From: Cercis canadensis
Taxonomy: Eukaryota > Streptophyta > Magnoliopsida > Fabales > Fabaceae
Length of the DNA stretch: 64,000 nucleotides
Assembly: GCA_003255065.1 (NCBI GenBank)
Contig: QAOA01000431.1
Location: forward strand, 310,001 to 374,000
Direction of reading: 5' to 3'
Below, piece by piece: positions 35,655 to 47,755 of this stretch (position 1 is the stretch's first letter; every line of letters starts with the position of its first letter). The position numbers were made by a program, and so were the translations under genes. The notes beneath the pieces are model-generated. The model saw nothing but the letters and a program-made list of their open reading frames with translations. It was not told the DNA's origin and made no database searches.

Positions 35655-36225
35655 ATTCTCCTTCTCATGGATGAAAATGTAAGCATCTAAACTTTCTTTG
35701 CTTCTTGGTTGATATTTATTATTTAGTTACTACTTTCCCTTTTCTTATTTCTTATATTCTTTGTTTGCTATGCTCAAGTGTTTGACAATCGACAATAATA
35801 TAAATAGGATCACCCCTTTAGTCTTCTCTATCAATCCATGGCTGCCTTCATTGATTTTTGGAAGTTAATAGTTTGTTTTCTTTTGATATTTTTTAATTTC
35901 AATCTTTTTAGAGACTAAATTTGGATGGTATTTCTGTGTAGCATTGGCTGTCTTTCATAGGGGTATTGGAGATATCATATTTTATGAGGTACAATGTCTA
36001 AAAATTTTAAAGCTTTTGAAGGGCTTTCAATTTCTCCTTCTTATGGATGAAGAAGTAAGCATCTAAAATTTCTTTTCTTCTTTGTTGATATTTCTTATTT
36101 AGTTATTGTTTTTACTTTTCTACACTTATATATTCTTTGCTTGATATGTTCAAGGGATTGCAAATCAACAATGATATAAGTACGATCAATCTTCTATAAT
36201 TCTCTATCAATCCATGGCTGCCATA
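35655..36225. repeat. Diverged direct duplication, about 190 bp, spacing about 376 bp
   Basis: TTCTCCTTCTCATGGATGAA...AAGCATCTAAA...CTATCAATCCATGGCTGCC at 35655-35845 recurs with changes at 36032-36225. Each copy starts with a short ATGGATGAA word followed by GTAAGC, which looks like a first exon with a donor site. It lies upstream of the helicase remnant and could be duplicated leader exons of the Helitron gene. Confidence 0.6.
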
Positions 36226-36568
36226 ATTTTTTTTTTCATAAAACGACTGATTTTCTTTTGATATTTTTTAATTTGTGATTTTTTTTTGAAAAAGAATATA
36301 AATAAGAACAAGTATTATTTAAATAAGATTGAGGGTCATGTATGATGTGGAGTTAAAAAAAAAAAGTGAAAAATGTTGAAAATTTTAAATTAATCTAAAA
36401 TTATAAAATTTAGATTTATGCGTCATAATTTTGTCTAATTCAACAGCTCATAGCAATTTAAAATGTAATTTATTTTAACTATACCTTAGTAAGGCAGCTC
36501 TGCCATTATCCACAAAATTATGCCCTATAATAACTTCACTTAAGATATGTAGAAATTAATAATGATAA

Positions 36569-37799
36569 TTGGATATCAAGGGTTCTCTAATTAGCAAAGA
36601 TGTTCTCAAGTCATCTAGCTCAATCAACAAAGATATGTCATTTGCAGGGAAAGTCATGGTACTGGTTGGAGACTTTAGGCATATATTATTAGCAATACTA
36701 AAAGGCACACGACAAGAAATTGTTTCTGTCACCATCAAATCATCGTTCTTTGGATATATTGTTAGGTAATTACTCTAATTCATCTAGATTACAACGAGTT
36801 TATTCGAATGCGCATTATCTATACTAATGTTCATTTTACGATGACTCTTATAGGTACTTACCTTGACAAGAATCATGAGGTTGGCAACAGGATCTTCAAA
36901 TGCAGACGCGTTGAAAATGAGCAAGTTCACATCATGACTGCTGAATATTGGTGACAATGATGCATGAGATCTAAATGATGGTGAAACAAATATTGATATA
37001 CCGGATGACCTTTGTGTGCATAGCTCTCATGAATCAATCGCTTATATTGTTAACTCTACCGATTTTGAGTTTGGGACAAACATGCACAATCCAAATCACT
37101 GTCAAGAAAAAACTATTCTCGCACCTACCATAGAAGTGGTGAAACAAGTCAATGATTATATGATTTTTTTTATGTCTGATGATGAGAAAGTTTTTCTGAG
37201 TAGAGACAGTACATGCAAATCATTTGGGAACATAATGGATAACATCCACACACCCAAATTCCTACATAATATCACACTGTCTAGCCTACCAAATCATATG
37301 TTATCATTGGAAGTTGGTATGTTAATCATGTTATTGAGGAAAATTGATCTTCGTAAAGGACTATGCAATGGTATGAGGCTAATCATCACACAACTTGAAA
37401 AATATGTGATTGAAGTCAAAATTATTTCAGATAGTAATTCAGGAGAGAAGATATTCATCTTAAGATTGAATCTGACATCATCTGACCGAAGAATGCGGTT
37501 TCAATTAAAACGGAGGCAATTTTCTGTGTTTTGCTATGACAATAAATAAGAGTCAGGGACAGTCACTTTCTCATGTGGGGCTGTACCTCCCAACACCAAT
37601 ATTTAGTCACGAACAACTTTATGTAGCTTTCTCAAGAGTTATAAATTGGAGTGGTCTAAAGGTGTTATTGATAGATTCAGATGGGACGACCATAAAGAGC
37701 ACAAAAATGCAGTCTTCAAGGAGGTGTTCTATAAGATCAATCGAAGATGTATGTTATAAAACGAAAAGCCCTACAAATTCCAAATATACTTATACATAA
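36569..37799 (+). pseudogene. Helitron Pif1-like helicase, C-terminal part, decayed
   Basis: The first piece encodes MSFAGKVMVLVGDFRHILLA and ILKGTRQEIVSVTIKSS, matching the helicase segment GK.V.LGGDFRQILPV.PKG.R. An intron-like gap (about 36760-36855) follows. Then come LNDGETNIDIPDDL, TILAPTIEVVKQVNDYM and GLCNGMRLIITQL, and in another frame [20 protein letters not shown] and QLYVAFSRV. This is the usual order of motifs in Helitron RepHel C-termini. The helicase would unwind DNA during rolling-circle transposition. There is a stop within the segment before LNDGE and a one-base frame change near 37535. The Rep domain and the ATP-loop half are absent. Confidence 0.85.
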
Positions 37800-37959
37800 T
37801 AAATATGTACTTATATATTTATTTATTGGTCCTGTAATATAATTTCAGGTACACAGAAAAATGGTGAGCCCTTAGCAAAGTATCATATCAGTAGCAGTTC
37901 AAATCAGATACTAGAGGTTATTTCACCGATGTGATATCACATTGCCACATTATTAGATT

Positions 37960-38509
37960 GGCTTAATTGCAATTTTGGTCCCCCTATTTTAACCAATTGA
38001 ACGTTTTGGACCCCCTTCTTTAAAAATGAACTATTGAGTCCCTCTATATTCATAAAATGTACAAGTTTAGTCCATTTATCTTTAAGTCAAAATTCTTAGG
38101 TTTATTTCAAGGTGTAAAGTTCTCTGATTCATAATCCCACCGTTCAGATTGAAGAGCTACGTCTTGTGAATTTTGCCATTAAATTTCAGCTCAATCTAAT
38201 GGTGAAAAAGTCTAAATTTTTTGTTAGATGAAAACTTATGGTTTTGGTATTTTGGGTTGCGTCCCACCGTTAGATCGAGCTAAAATTTAGTGAGGAGGTT
38301 CACAATATGTAACACTTCAATCTGAACGGTGAGATTATAAATCAAAGAACTTTACACCTTGAAATAAACCTAGGAATTTTGACTTAAAGATAAATGGACT
38401 AAACTTGTACATTTTATGAATATAGAGGGACTCAATAGTTCATTTTTAAAGAAGGAGGACCAAAACATTCAAGTGGTTAAAATAGGGGGACCAAAATTGC
38501 AATTAAGCC
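37960..38509. mobile_element. Foldback MITE-like element, copy 1 (550 bp), TSD TATTAGATT
   Basis: It starts GGCTTAATTGCAATTTTGG and ends with its inverse. Nearly the whole element folds back on itself (arms about 250 bp). A perfect 9-bp duplication TATTAGATT flanks it (37951-37959 and 38510-38518), which is the Mutator-type length. It has no coding capacity, so a MULE transposase would have moved it. It sits inside the Helitron between the helicase and the 3' hairpin. Confidence 0.95.
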
Positions 38510-38584
38510 TATTAGATTATAAGAAATCCTATAAGTAAGAATTGATCACAAACTTTATTTTGTGCCGGATCCCGTCCCGCCCCA

Positions 38585-38612
38585 CCGCGCATCGCGCGGG
38601 GCAATCTACTAG
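38585..38612 (+). other. Helitron 3' terminus: GC hairpin and CTAG
   Basis: CCGCGC (38585-38590), a loop ATC, and GCGCGG (38594-38599) form a perfect 6-bp stem. This is followed 9 bp later by CTAG (38609-38612) and a T. This is the classic Helitron end. In an otherwise AT-rich region the GC island stands out. Confidence 0.85.
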
Positions 38613-39430
38613 TAATATTAATAATAGAGTACACAATGTGGAGCTGACAAGTGTCGCTATCTAAGTGACGATAAGTGGTAGGCTGTGTGAATTTCTTCTA
38701 TTCTACATCATTTAAAAAATAATCTAAAATATGAAATATGTCTGATTTATAAGTAAAAAAACATGAAAAAGAAATTAAAATTTGTGGCATTAAATAATTT
38801 CTATTTTTAGATTTTTCAGCATTTATTATTTGCTAAATAATTAAAAAATAAAACGTTTGTATGAAATATGAAATAAATTAAAAAACATGAAAACGTTTAT
38901 TTACATTAATTCACTACCATAATTGCATTTAAATAAATTTTTTAATATGAAATAATATAAAAACATAATAGCACGTGTTTCATTGCAGTAATAATGTTTA
39001 ATAAGTGTATAAATTCCTCAAATCGCTCAATATTTCAAACTTGCAAAAATTCAAAGTTGACTTGCTTTTTTTATGAATTCAAATTGAATGTAATTATTTC
39101 ACATTCCAGTTGTCTCCTAAAAATACGGAAACTAATAAAAAGGGCAATAATCAATAGAAATCAATCACAATTATTTCATATTCCAATAAACATGTGAAAT
39201 TAAAGAAAATTTCAAAGTCAATTGAAAATTTTCAAACTATCTATTTTCCAATTTATGAATTTAAATTAATTTCAAAATTTGACTTTGAAATTTAAATAAT
39301 TCCCCAAACTAATTGCCATTAAGCAAATTGTTGGCTACAATTACTCAATCTATTTAGCCCATCACGTGAAATCTAAACCTGTAATTTCTATGAGTTGTTT
39401 TGTAGTATTTAATCCCTATATAAATATGTG
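38613..39430 (+). mobile_element. Second, related Helitron copy (left part), interrupted at its start
   Basis: Directly after CTAG the sequence TAATATTAATAATAGAG matches 19120 onwards, 12 bp inside the left end of the first Helitron. The match continues to the AAAACGTTTGTAT word. The copy then skips about 3.5 kb relative to the first and matches 22862-23590. It is a shorter, deletion-type relative. Its right end was not found. Confidence 0.75.
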
Positions 39431-42003
39431 TTCTTATATATGGACATTACATCGCCTACCGTCATCGTCTAAGTGCTTTTGTCCAAATAGGGCTTTGTAT
39501 ATTCCACATTCAATTGAGGTCTATCATCTTTCTCATTGCTTTTCTTTTCTTACATGAAGAGAGGCTGAAAAATCACTAAAAAGTTGAATAAGTANTTCTT
39601 TTCTTACGTGAAGAGAGGCTGAAAAATCACTAAAAAGTTGAATAAGTATTGTCCTCTAAATTAAACATATGAAAATATAATAAAAAAAATTGCATTAAAT
39701 AATTTCATATTTTAGACTTCCTAATTTATTGCATTAAAAATTCAGATTGTGAGGGAAGAGGTAAAATCAATTTAGATGCAATGGTGCTATAGTTTATTTG
39801 TCAATTTCTGGAATTTTTTATGATGCCTATAAAATATTGTTACAATGTATTTCAATAAACACATGGTTTTTCTATCAAGGCTGCTGGCAAGATCTATGTG
39901 ATTTTGATAAAGAAAACAGAGATTATACTCAGTAGTCAAATGCATGCAAGTTCTTTTCCTTCAAATCTTTCTGAGGATGAGAGTTTAGGCTAGAGGCCAA
40001 CAGGTGTTATAAATCCAAAAAAAAAATTATGTTCATAGAAATTATAACCAATGGTCAAATTTATGCAAGTGTGAGATTTGAAGTAGCTTATTCTTGATAG
40101 GCCATTGCCTTATGCGCTAGAAGATTGGAATGGAATGCCATCCACGTTTGAGCCATATGGACTAAATCAATTGTATGTAATGATACATGGAACTATGGTG
40201 AAGGCACCAAGTTCTTGCTGGATTGTTTTTCTTCAATAATCTTATTACTTGAAAAACTTCAATTGTCATTGTCTTTTAACTAGGGCACTTAATGATATTT
40301 GTAAATGAAATATAATGATGAGGTTATAGAAGATGATAATTGCGGCTGTTGCAATTTAGATTCTTCGCAAGCAATAAGAATCTGAGATTGTTAAAGTAAT
40401 GCTATAATGTCTTGGGTTTTTACAAAATATTATTTAATAAGGTCACTTAAAAATGCTTGTGACATTGTGGTTAATTAATTGGCAGGTGGATCTTTTCTCC
40501 ACTAACAAAAGAGAGCATGTTGACGGTAAGTGTATTATCAATGTCCATGTGATCTTCTATCTATACTTATTCATTGTTGACCTTATCTCGTTTAATGTAT
40601 AGCATGGTTTAATGCCTTTTAATTTTTTGATCTACAAAACCATTCCTATTGCGTTTGCTTTTTGCACTAGAAAATTTTGGTTTTTGCCATTGTTGATAAT
40701 CAAAAGGTTACAATATAAGTTCCTGGTTGCAATAGGTCTCTTTGTTCTTCTTTCCCTTTTGTTGGGGTAGGAGTGTTTGTGTAGAGGGTCACTAAAACAA
40801 ATGAGTAATAATTCCTGTCTAACATGGATTCCTCAGATAAAATGTGGACTGCCCTTAATAAGATAGATGCCTATGACTCATATCCTTTTCAGTTTTCTCT
40901 TTGATGGGTTCTTTTTTTTTGTGTGGTTGTAAATCTGAGCTGCTTTTATTCTTACAGACACATATTTGCCATCTAAACATACAGAGAATATAAGTCTTCT
41001 CGATAGGGATTAAAAAAAGAGGCATGACAAGGAACTACACATGGGTAAATACTATCATCCAATATGAGCAAGTTTTTGAGTAGGTGTTCTTTGATCCACC
41101 TTATATTAGCGGAAAGTAAAAAATGAAGATAACTAAGCAAAAAGAAAAAAGAAAAACATTGGACTTACGTATAGTTCACTACCTAGGTTTCATGTGGGGA
41201 TATGAATGGTTGTAGTTTTTTAGGAATGACAAAGAGGAACAAATTTTTTTCTTTGCTAGAGAGAGTCTACCTATTTGGTGTAATTTTAGTATTGACCTTT
41301 TTCAGTGTTCTTTAATTTATTTAAGAGTCTACCTCTTTCTGACCTTGGCTTCAAATTAGGATTTCATTTGTTAGAGTAAGATTTATTAATTCAATTGTGA
41401 TTTATTTTTCATTTTTTTGTTGGAATCAATATGAAAGTTGCTTACAGCAATTAAGATCCCGGGGCAAAGTATATTTTGATTATAGAGAAGAAATGTGTTT
41501 TATGCTAAGTTACCTTTTACAATTTGGTGTTGAGCATCAAGTTGTGTAGCCTCCTTTATCAATGCATATGAACTAGAGATCTTTCTTATGTTTTTTGAAA
41601 TATCATTGGTATGGACTTTATACATTTTTCTGAAATGTGCTATGCTTAAACTTTTTGGCTGTGAAGTGTGAGGGTTTCCTTCTAACTATGTTTGTTATCT
41701 CTATTATCTCTGCTTAAACTTTGTAGATTTTTCTAGCAATTCCAATCTTCTCCTTGTGCAATATAGAGTTCAACTACTTTATTCTTATAAGAGTTTTCTT
41801 TTGAGATTTAATCAAGCTAGAAAATTTAGTAAGGTGACTTTGTCACGAGACTATATCCCATATTATAATTACAATTTAAATTTATACATATTTATAATGA
41901 TAATTTGGATGACACATGGCTACTCTAATTAGGTGTCAATTTCTCTATCTTGACTAAAAATAAATGGGTGCAATGAGTAAGGTTTAGGTAATTAATAATA
42001 AGG
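39431..42003. other. No gene recognised; includes a 53-bp duplication around an N
   Basis: AT-rich sequence probably including the rest of the second Helitron. 39542-39594 and 39596-39648 are 53-bp copies on either side of the N at 39595 (one visible difference, ACATG/ACGTG). Nothing in 39650-42000 could be tied to a protein family or RNA. Confidence 0.5.
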
Positions 42004-42006
42004 ATT

Positions 42007-42653
42007 TGACGATGCCTGAGTTGAGAATTAGAGCTCGGCACTCGAGTTCAGGGCAGAGCATCGAACCCTCGAGATCGGGTTGCACTGAGATCAGGTTATT
42101 TCTGAGGTCGGTCCACTATGAGGTCAGGTTTTCTTCGAGATCGGTTGTCCGGTGATTACCTGAAACACGAGCCGGTGTTTTATTTTCTGGCTCCGAAGGT
42201 CAAGTCAGTATGGTTTGAACCTGACAATGTAATATTCCAGAGATAAATGTTCGACCCCTTACCTTTGAGTGCCAGGGGCTATTTATAGGAAAACAAACTT
42301 GGACATTGCGGTATACCCAGGGTGGGCTATCGGGTCACCCGTAATAACTAGTGGGTGACCCAGTGCCTGAGCTGCTTTATTGGGCCAGTGTTTCCTCTGG
42401 GCCAAGTTTATTTGGGCTCTGAAACAGACCCACCACACTTGCCCCTCAAGAGCTCGGAGAATTGGAATCAAGATCTCCGAGTTGTAGGTCAGCATAAAAA
42501 AGACTTCTTGCCGATGTCTTTTTATCTTCTGCCCTGCCACGTGCACATTTATTATTGGTATTTCCAATATGGGGGTAATGATGGCCGCCGGAAATCGCGC
42601 GTCTCGAGATGTGAAAGGCTGCTGTGGGTATGACGTTTGTACTTCCCAAGTCA
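42007..42653 (-). mobile_element. Putative solo LTR or LTR fragment
   Basis: A GC-rich block in AT-rich surroundings, bounded by TGACGATGCC and CCCAAGTCA (TG...CA). On the minus strand it has a clear TATA motif in TTTTCCTATAAATAGCCC (about 42276-42293). It directly abuts the 3' end of the Myb/SANT-like pseudogene, as if inserted there. No matching 5-bp flanks were found, so the edges are uncertain. Confidence 0.4.
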
Positions 42654-43400
42654 GTTAGTTAATCCTTCTATCTTTTTCAACTCTTCATAAACTAACATCC
42701 TCCTATTGGCTCCATCTGATTCATGTTTAAAACATGAAGCCAAGTCATTAATAGTACTAGTACTTCTCTCATATAAGGTACCAAACTTGTCAATATTCTC
42801 AGATACCATTTCAACTAATGAACTTTCAAACCAGTCTCTTTTTTTATTTATTTATTTTTACTTTTTTTTTACCATTTGACCTATTACCCTATTCCAACAT
42901 TAGTGGTTGTTTGGGTTTCAGCAAGAGAGTCAACTGGTTCATCAAGTTCTTCTCTAACATGGGTTTTAGCATCAACATCAATATAAGCTTTTTTGTCCAT
43001 TGCTTCCATAGCTCTGCATCTTCTCCATTAGCTCCATCTTTACCAAAAATTGGACCAAGTACTCTACCAAAAATTGGACCAGGTACATCAAAGTAAGGGG
43101 AGGGCTTGTTGTAAAACCCTTGAGCATTATGGTGGATATTGCCAAGAAAAATTATAGGCAACATATATATTAATTTAAGAATAAAATTGCATCAAAGAGA
43201 AATTGAATAGAAAAAAAATATCATATATTACCTTTACCCAATCTTGATATATTTTTTTGTCGACCACAATCATTTTATCCTTGTCATTCCAGCCAAACTC
43301 AATACTACCCCCTAGGCCCTATCATTTCACATATCGCAGTATAATGCTTCTTGAGTTGCTTAACCCTTGACTCAATAGGAGGGGGTAGCTCTCAAGGTAC
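42654..43400 (-). pseudogene. Myb/SANT-like domain protein gene, decayed
   Basis: From right to left the minus strand gives PPIESRVKQLKKHYTAICEM (end of a Myb/SANT-like DNA-binding domain). Next come FGWNDKDKMIVVDKKIYQDW-type text near 43230-43300, an intron-like gap, GFYNKPSPYFDVPGPIFG, a spacer, and the C-terminal block SENIDKFGTLYERSTSTIND ending ...YEELKKIEG. This is the layout of the plant Myb_DNA-bind_3 proteins, which derive from the Harbinger-type accessory protein. A 24-bp in-frame duplication gives GPIFGRVLGPIFGK. Stops and frame changes interrupt it. The N-terminal part is very poor or missing. Confidence 0.65.
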
Positions 43401-44326
43401 AGCTGGGCATCTTTGGAACCCCAATCTAACATGGGCTCATTGAGTTACTCATCAATTAGGGCTAAGCTCTTTGGCTCACTTTGATGAATCTGGTGATAAA
43501 TTCTGGTGGGGCTTGGCCCCCGTGTATAACCCTAATCCCAAGTGGAGATTTTTGCCACTCCTAGATACTATAAAATGGCATAATCCATAGTAATCAAGAC
43601 AAAGATGAGTGAATAACTTTCAAGAGCCTTGCATTAAAACATTCAGCTACACTGCACCTGTATTTTTTTTTTTTTCTTATAAGATGAACAATGAAAAGAA
43701 AGAATGTTTTCTTTCCCATGTCCTTATTGTCACTGGCTGGTAAGTCATCTTCATTTGAGCTACATTAGACGTTACTTGCTCCAGGTGCTTTAACTTTTTT
43801 TTTTTTTTCAGGTGGCCCATTTAAGTTGGATTTTGTAGTCCATTAACCAAAAACGAAAAAAGGAAAAACTTGAAGTTAATAGTCACATAAAATTGATTCA
43901 TGCTAGGCCTTCAAGCTCAAAGCCCATCAACATTAATTGTAACCCCCAGTAGTTTCCTACCTGCATTAGGGTACGCATTAGCTTGAAAGTTTCTTATTCT
44001 ACTTGCCAAAAGATAAAAAACAAATAAGAAAGTTTCCTATTTTGATTATCTCACAAGGGCCAAGCATGGGTATAAATTAATATGCATAATTCCACCTGCT
44101 ATAACCCCTTTGCACAGCCTCCTCCTCGCCCATATACGCAAACTCTCTACAGAAAATCTTTCTTCATCTATCTACAGGTACAGATTCTCTCTTTCTGTCC
44201 ACCAATTATTTGAGCTATAATTCATAATTTATGGAACATTATCAAGTTCACTAATATTCATTACATGTACTTTTCGCCCCTAACTTGTGACGCAAGTTCT
44301 CCCACGTGTGTGTGTGTTTTTTTTAA

Positions 44327-44882
44327 GGCTTAATTGCAATTTTAGTTCCTCTATTTTAACAACTTGAACTTTTTGGTTCTCCTTCTTTAAAAATGAACTA
44401 TTGAGTCCCTCTATAGTCTATATTCATAAAATGTATAATTTTGGTCATTTTGTCTCTAAGTCAAAATTCTTAGGTTTATTTCAATGTATAAAGTTCTCTG
44501 ATTCATAATCCCACCGTCCAGATTGAAGAGCTACGTCTTGTGAACCTCCTTACTAAATTTCAGCTCGATCTAACGGTGAATAAACCTAGATTTTCAGTTA
44601 GATAAAAATTTATGATTTTGGTATTTTGGGCTGAGTCCCACCGTTAGATCGAGCTGAAATTGAGTGAGGAGGTTCACAAGATGTAGTTCTTCAATCTGGA
44701 CAATGAGATTATGAATTAGAAAACTTTACACCTTGAAATAAACCTAAAAATTTTGACTTAAAGAAAAAATGATCAAAATTGTACATTTTATAAATATAGA
44801 GGGACTTAATAGTTCATTTTTAAAAAATGGGACTAAAACGTTCAAGTTATTAAAATAAGGAGACTAAAATTGCAATTAAGCT
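44327..44882. mobile_element. Foldback MITE-like element, copy 2 (556 bp), TSD TTTTTTTAA
   Basis: Same family as 37960-38509: starts GGCTTAATTGCAATTTTAG, ends with its inverse, and folds back over nearly its whole length. A perfect 9-bp duplication TTTTTTTAA flanks it (44318-44326 and 44883-44891). It lies in the presumed intron of the small gene remnant. Confidence 0.95.
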
Positions 44883-44966
44883 TTTTTTTAATTAATTTAT
44901 GAGTCTAACAGTGCTTCTCTAGTAACTCAAGATTTTGATGGTAGACGTTTGATACTCTCTTGTGCT

Positions 44967-44968
<2 letters not shown>

Positions 44969-44997
<29 letters not shown>

Positions 44998-44998
44998 N
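44969..44998. repeat. Poly-T run of 29 ending in a single N
   Basis: 29 T followed by N at 44998. Unlike the other gaps there is no duplicated sequence around it. The assembly probably broke in the homopolymer, so its length is unknown. Confidence 0.9.
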
Positions 44999-45426
44999 AA
45001 CTATTTTTGATAATTTGACTTGAATTAATTCTTCTTTTCCTATGTTTCTTTCTTTTCGGTACGCTTTGGAGTGACATCTGTGTCTGTTGATCTTAAGGGA
45101 ACCCATGGAAGGCCAGAAAAATTCAAGCTTGAAAGCTAACCGCAAGGAAGGCCAAAAGGGTACCAAAAAAGCAATGTTTTATTAGACGTTGGTGTACCTT
45201 TGAAAAGAAAAATAATGGATCTAAATCTGAAAGAAAGAGTGCTTCAAACCAATCTGAAAAATCACCGGCAGCGGCTGAGGCGAAGCCAGTGACGATCACA
45301 GGCGACAGTGATGTGAAGCTAGCAGCTCTTGCCATGAATGATCATGAGGGGAAAGAACTGTTGGATTACCATGGCGTGATCCACTTTTTCAATGATGACA
45401 ACACAGAAGGTTGTAGCGTAATGTGA

Positions 45427-46660
45427 GTCAGATGCTATTAGCAGCCTGCATTGTTAATTGGCTTCGGATTCCTCTACACAAATAGAACGTTTTAGTTTTG
45501 GCCTGAAGAAAACTTAGAGAGAAGATTAATATACTACCAAATTAGTAACTGATAGATTATGAAACTTATATATATTCAATGATATTGGCTTGCGAAGTTT
45601 AATATTTAAATTTTATGCATGATTTTCTTTATATAATTTTTCCATACTATTAGCTTCCCAAGTGCACCAACCACGGGATGTTAATTTAAGTGGCAAGGGA
45701 CTATGCTCCTTTCCTTGTTGTCCTTGGTTTGAATACATTGGAAAATAATGTAACTGGAAATTTCTATAAATTCATTCGATTAGATGTTGATATTCTCGCT
45801 TTGAGGAAACCCTAACTAATTTTGGGATTCAATATTATTAAATTATATATATAGAATTGACTTTGCTTTCCTTTGGGATGGAGTTGGTTAAAACTTTAAA
45901 GGAGCTGAAATTGTGGTTGGTTGAGCCGAGTATCAAAAGTAAAAGATATGCCTCTTTGAAAAATATTGCCAGTGCACGTTTTATATACAGAGTGATAAGA
46001 CGTGGAATAGCTTGTTCGGTTCTGTCAATAAAATCATGTTTAGAGAACTACCTTATAGTGAAACAACTCATAGTTATATTCTCTTCAACATTTCAAAACA
46101 TATATTAGAGAACTACTATGCTTGTTTGGGTTTGTATATTGGTAGACCCAATTAAATTTAGCATTCTAAGACACTTAGACCTTCTGCCTAGAATCAATTT
46201 TGGGGAGCTAGCTACCACTTAATCAAACACATTGCATTCATGAATCCTTTGACTACACGGGCAATTTGTATATCCTTTAAAAATGGAGAAGGAAAATTAG
46301 TAATGTATATATCAAGTTGTGTTTCGTCTCTAATTTTATTGATAATTCTATATTTTTTTTCTTTCTCATTTTATATATGTAAGAATTTTTCCTGACTATA
46401 CTATTCTCTCTCTCTCTCACTCTCTCACACACACACACACAGGACTTACATAATTTTCTTTAGAAGTTGATAATGTGATGAATCATTAAGCAAGCATAAG
46501 GATTCATTTTTGAGAAATAAAGTGAGAGAAACTTTAAAAGAGAAAATTATATTGGACAATTTGAGAAAAATTGTGGAAAATGGAAGGCCATTTTGAAGGA
46601 TTATCTATCTATACAAGTAGATAAAGGATATACCTGGAAAATTAACTTAAATAATGCATT
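45427..46660. other. No gene recognised; (TC)n(AC)n microsatellite at 46404-46441
   Basis: AT-rich sequence. The open stretch at 45857-46108 has no known motif. The only clear structure is the CTCTCTCTCT...CACACACACA microsatellite. Confidence 0.5.
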
Positions 46661-47285
46661 TTAATTAATTATGTAATTAGGTTAGTTTTTAAAATATTTA
46701 CCAAAATGGGTCAGTTTTTAAACCTAATAAACGCCAATTAGTTTTCGTAATAAAACGCCAAATCATATGCGCGTTTTAATCAATAAATGCCAAGTTAAAA
46801 ATGCGTTTTATGTAATAAACGCCAAAATGATAAAGTGTACAAAACACAGATTCAAAATTAGACGCTGACATGGACCTCGGGACTCATGAAAACGCTGAAA
46901 TCATATTTGTTTTTTCCTCTGTAAAATGCAGAATCATTTCGGTGTTTTATACATAAAATGTGGATTTGATTCTGCATTTTTTAGAGGAAAATACGGATTT
47001 CAATTTGGCGTTTTCAAGACTCCCAAGGTCAATGCATTTGACCGTTAAGCCTTTTCACTCCCCACCCCTTCACTTTCACCTTCATCCTCCGGCCTCATTC
47101 TCTTCTCCCTTTCTCCATTGCATTTTCCTCTCCGGCCATCTCCTCTCCCTTTGTCATTTTCATACAGTGTCTCTCAGTGTCATTTTCACTCTTCACTTAT
47201 ACAGATGGCCTTACCTGGACCAATAGATAACTCTTTGTTAAGTTTACAACCAAACCATATTTCGAATGATATATGGAACAATGAG
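46661..47285 (+). pseudogene. Start of a MAIN-like (plant mobile domain) gene and its leader
   Basis: ATG at 47205 opens MALPGPIDNSLLSLQPNHIS and NDIWNNE, followed by a GT donor at 47286. PGPID.S.L..Q..H.S..IW is the conserved N-terminus of MAIN-like proteins (aminotransferase-like plant mobile domain). These occur both as host genes and inside MULE and gypsy elements. The leader is unusual: AAACGCCAA and its inverse recur several times between 46730 and 46990, and a pyrimidine-rich stretch with TCTCC words follows. No later exon of the family was recognised before the solo LTR. It is probably a transposon-borne fragment. Confidence 0.5.
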
Positions 47286-47755
47286 GTTAGTAAAATTTTA
47301 ACTTATCTTTTGGTATAAATTTGTTAAGATTATGAGTTACAAGTTTGTCTTAATTATTTACTACATTTTTATTTCTAATTATTAAATTGTTAGAGTTAAA
47401 TTGGTAGTTTAGATTTTAAGTTATATTTTTATTAATTTGTCTTAATATAGTTTAGATTAAAAAAGTTTTCTTAATTTGTTAGTTTTAAGTTCTTAGTAGT
47501 ATTTATTTAACTAGTATAATTGATTAGTTAGTTTAAATTTGTTATTAAGATTAAATATTGGGGACTGTTTGGTTATTTTTCCATCATATGCTTGCTGCCT
47601 TCTTGAGATATTGCACAAATGGGATAAATGGTTCTTTATACTTTAACTTCTGGTTCGTGCTTGCTGGCTTTTATTTGCAGACCTTGGCTTTGATTTGAAG
47701 TGGCTTGTTCAGTTTTATAAATTGTGCTTGAGTTGTTTTAGAATGGTGTAGGAAC

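Larger units (their letters stand above)
19108..38612 (+). mobile_element. Composite Helitron with nested MULE and foldback element
   Basis: The left end begins TCTATATTATTA after an A (19107). The right end is a GC hairpin followed by CTAG (38609-38612) and then a T. This matches Helitron insertion between A and T without target duplication. The 3' half carries a Helitron-type Pif1 helicase remnant in the right orientation. The 5' half carries captured host exon pieces. Removing the MULE (23877-34611) and the foldback element (37960-38509) leaves about 8.2 kb, a usual size. No Rep (rolling-circle nuclease) domain was recognised. That the two ends belong to one element is an inference, supported by the matching termini of the neighbouring copy. 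Confidence 0.6.
44071..45426 (+). pseudogene. Small unidentified two-exon gene remnant
   Basis: A TATAAATTA box (44071), a pyrimidine-rich leader and a splice donor CAG|GTACAG (44178) suggest a non-coding first exon. An acceptor TTAAG at 45093-45097 precedes ATG at 45105. The frame MEGQKNSSLKANRKEGQKGT soon stops. The +1 frame carries on as RRWCTFEKKNNGSKSERKSA, ...LAALAMNDHEGKELLDYHGV and ends CSVM at 45426. One base too many before about 45160 would explain this. The product would be about 107 residues, Lys/Ser-rich at first, and I do not recognise it. The intron holds the foldback element at 44327. A host gene or gene piece is plausible. Expression is unknown. Confidence 0.4.
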
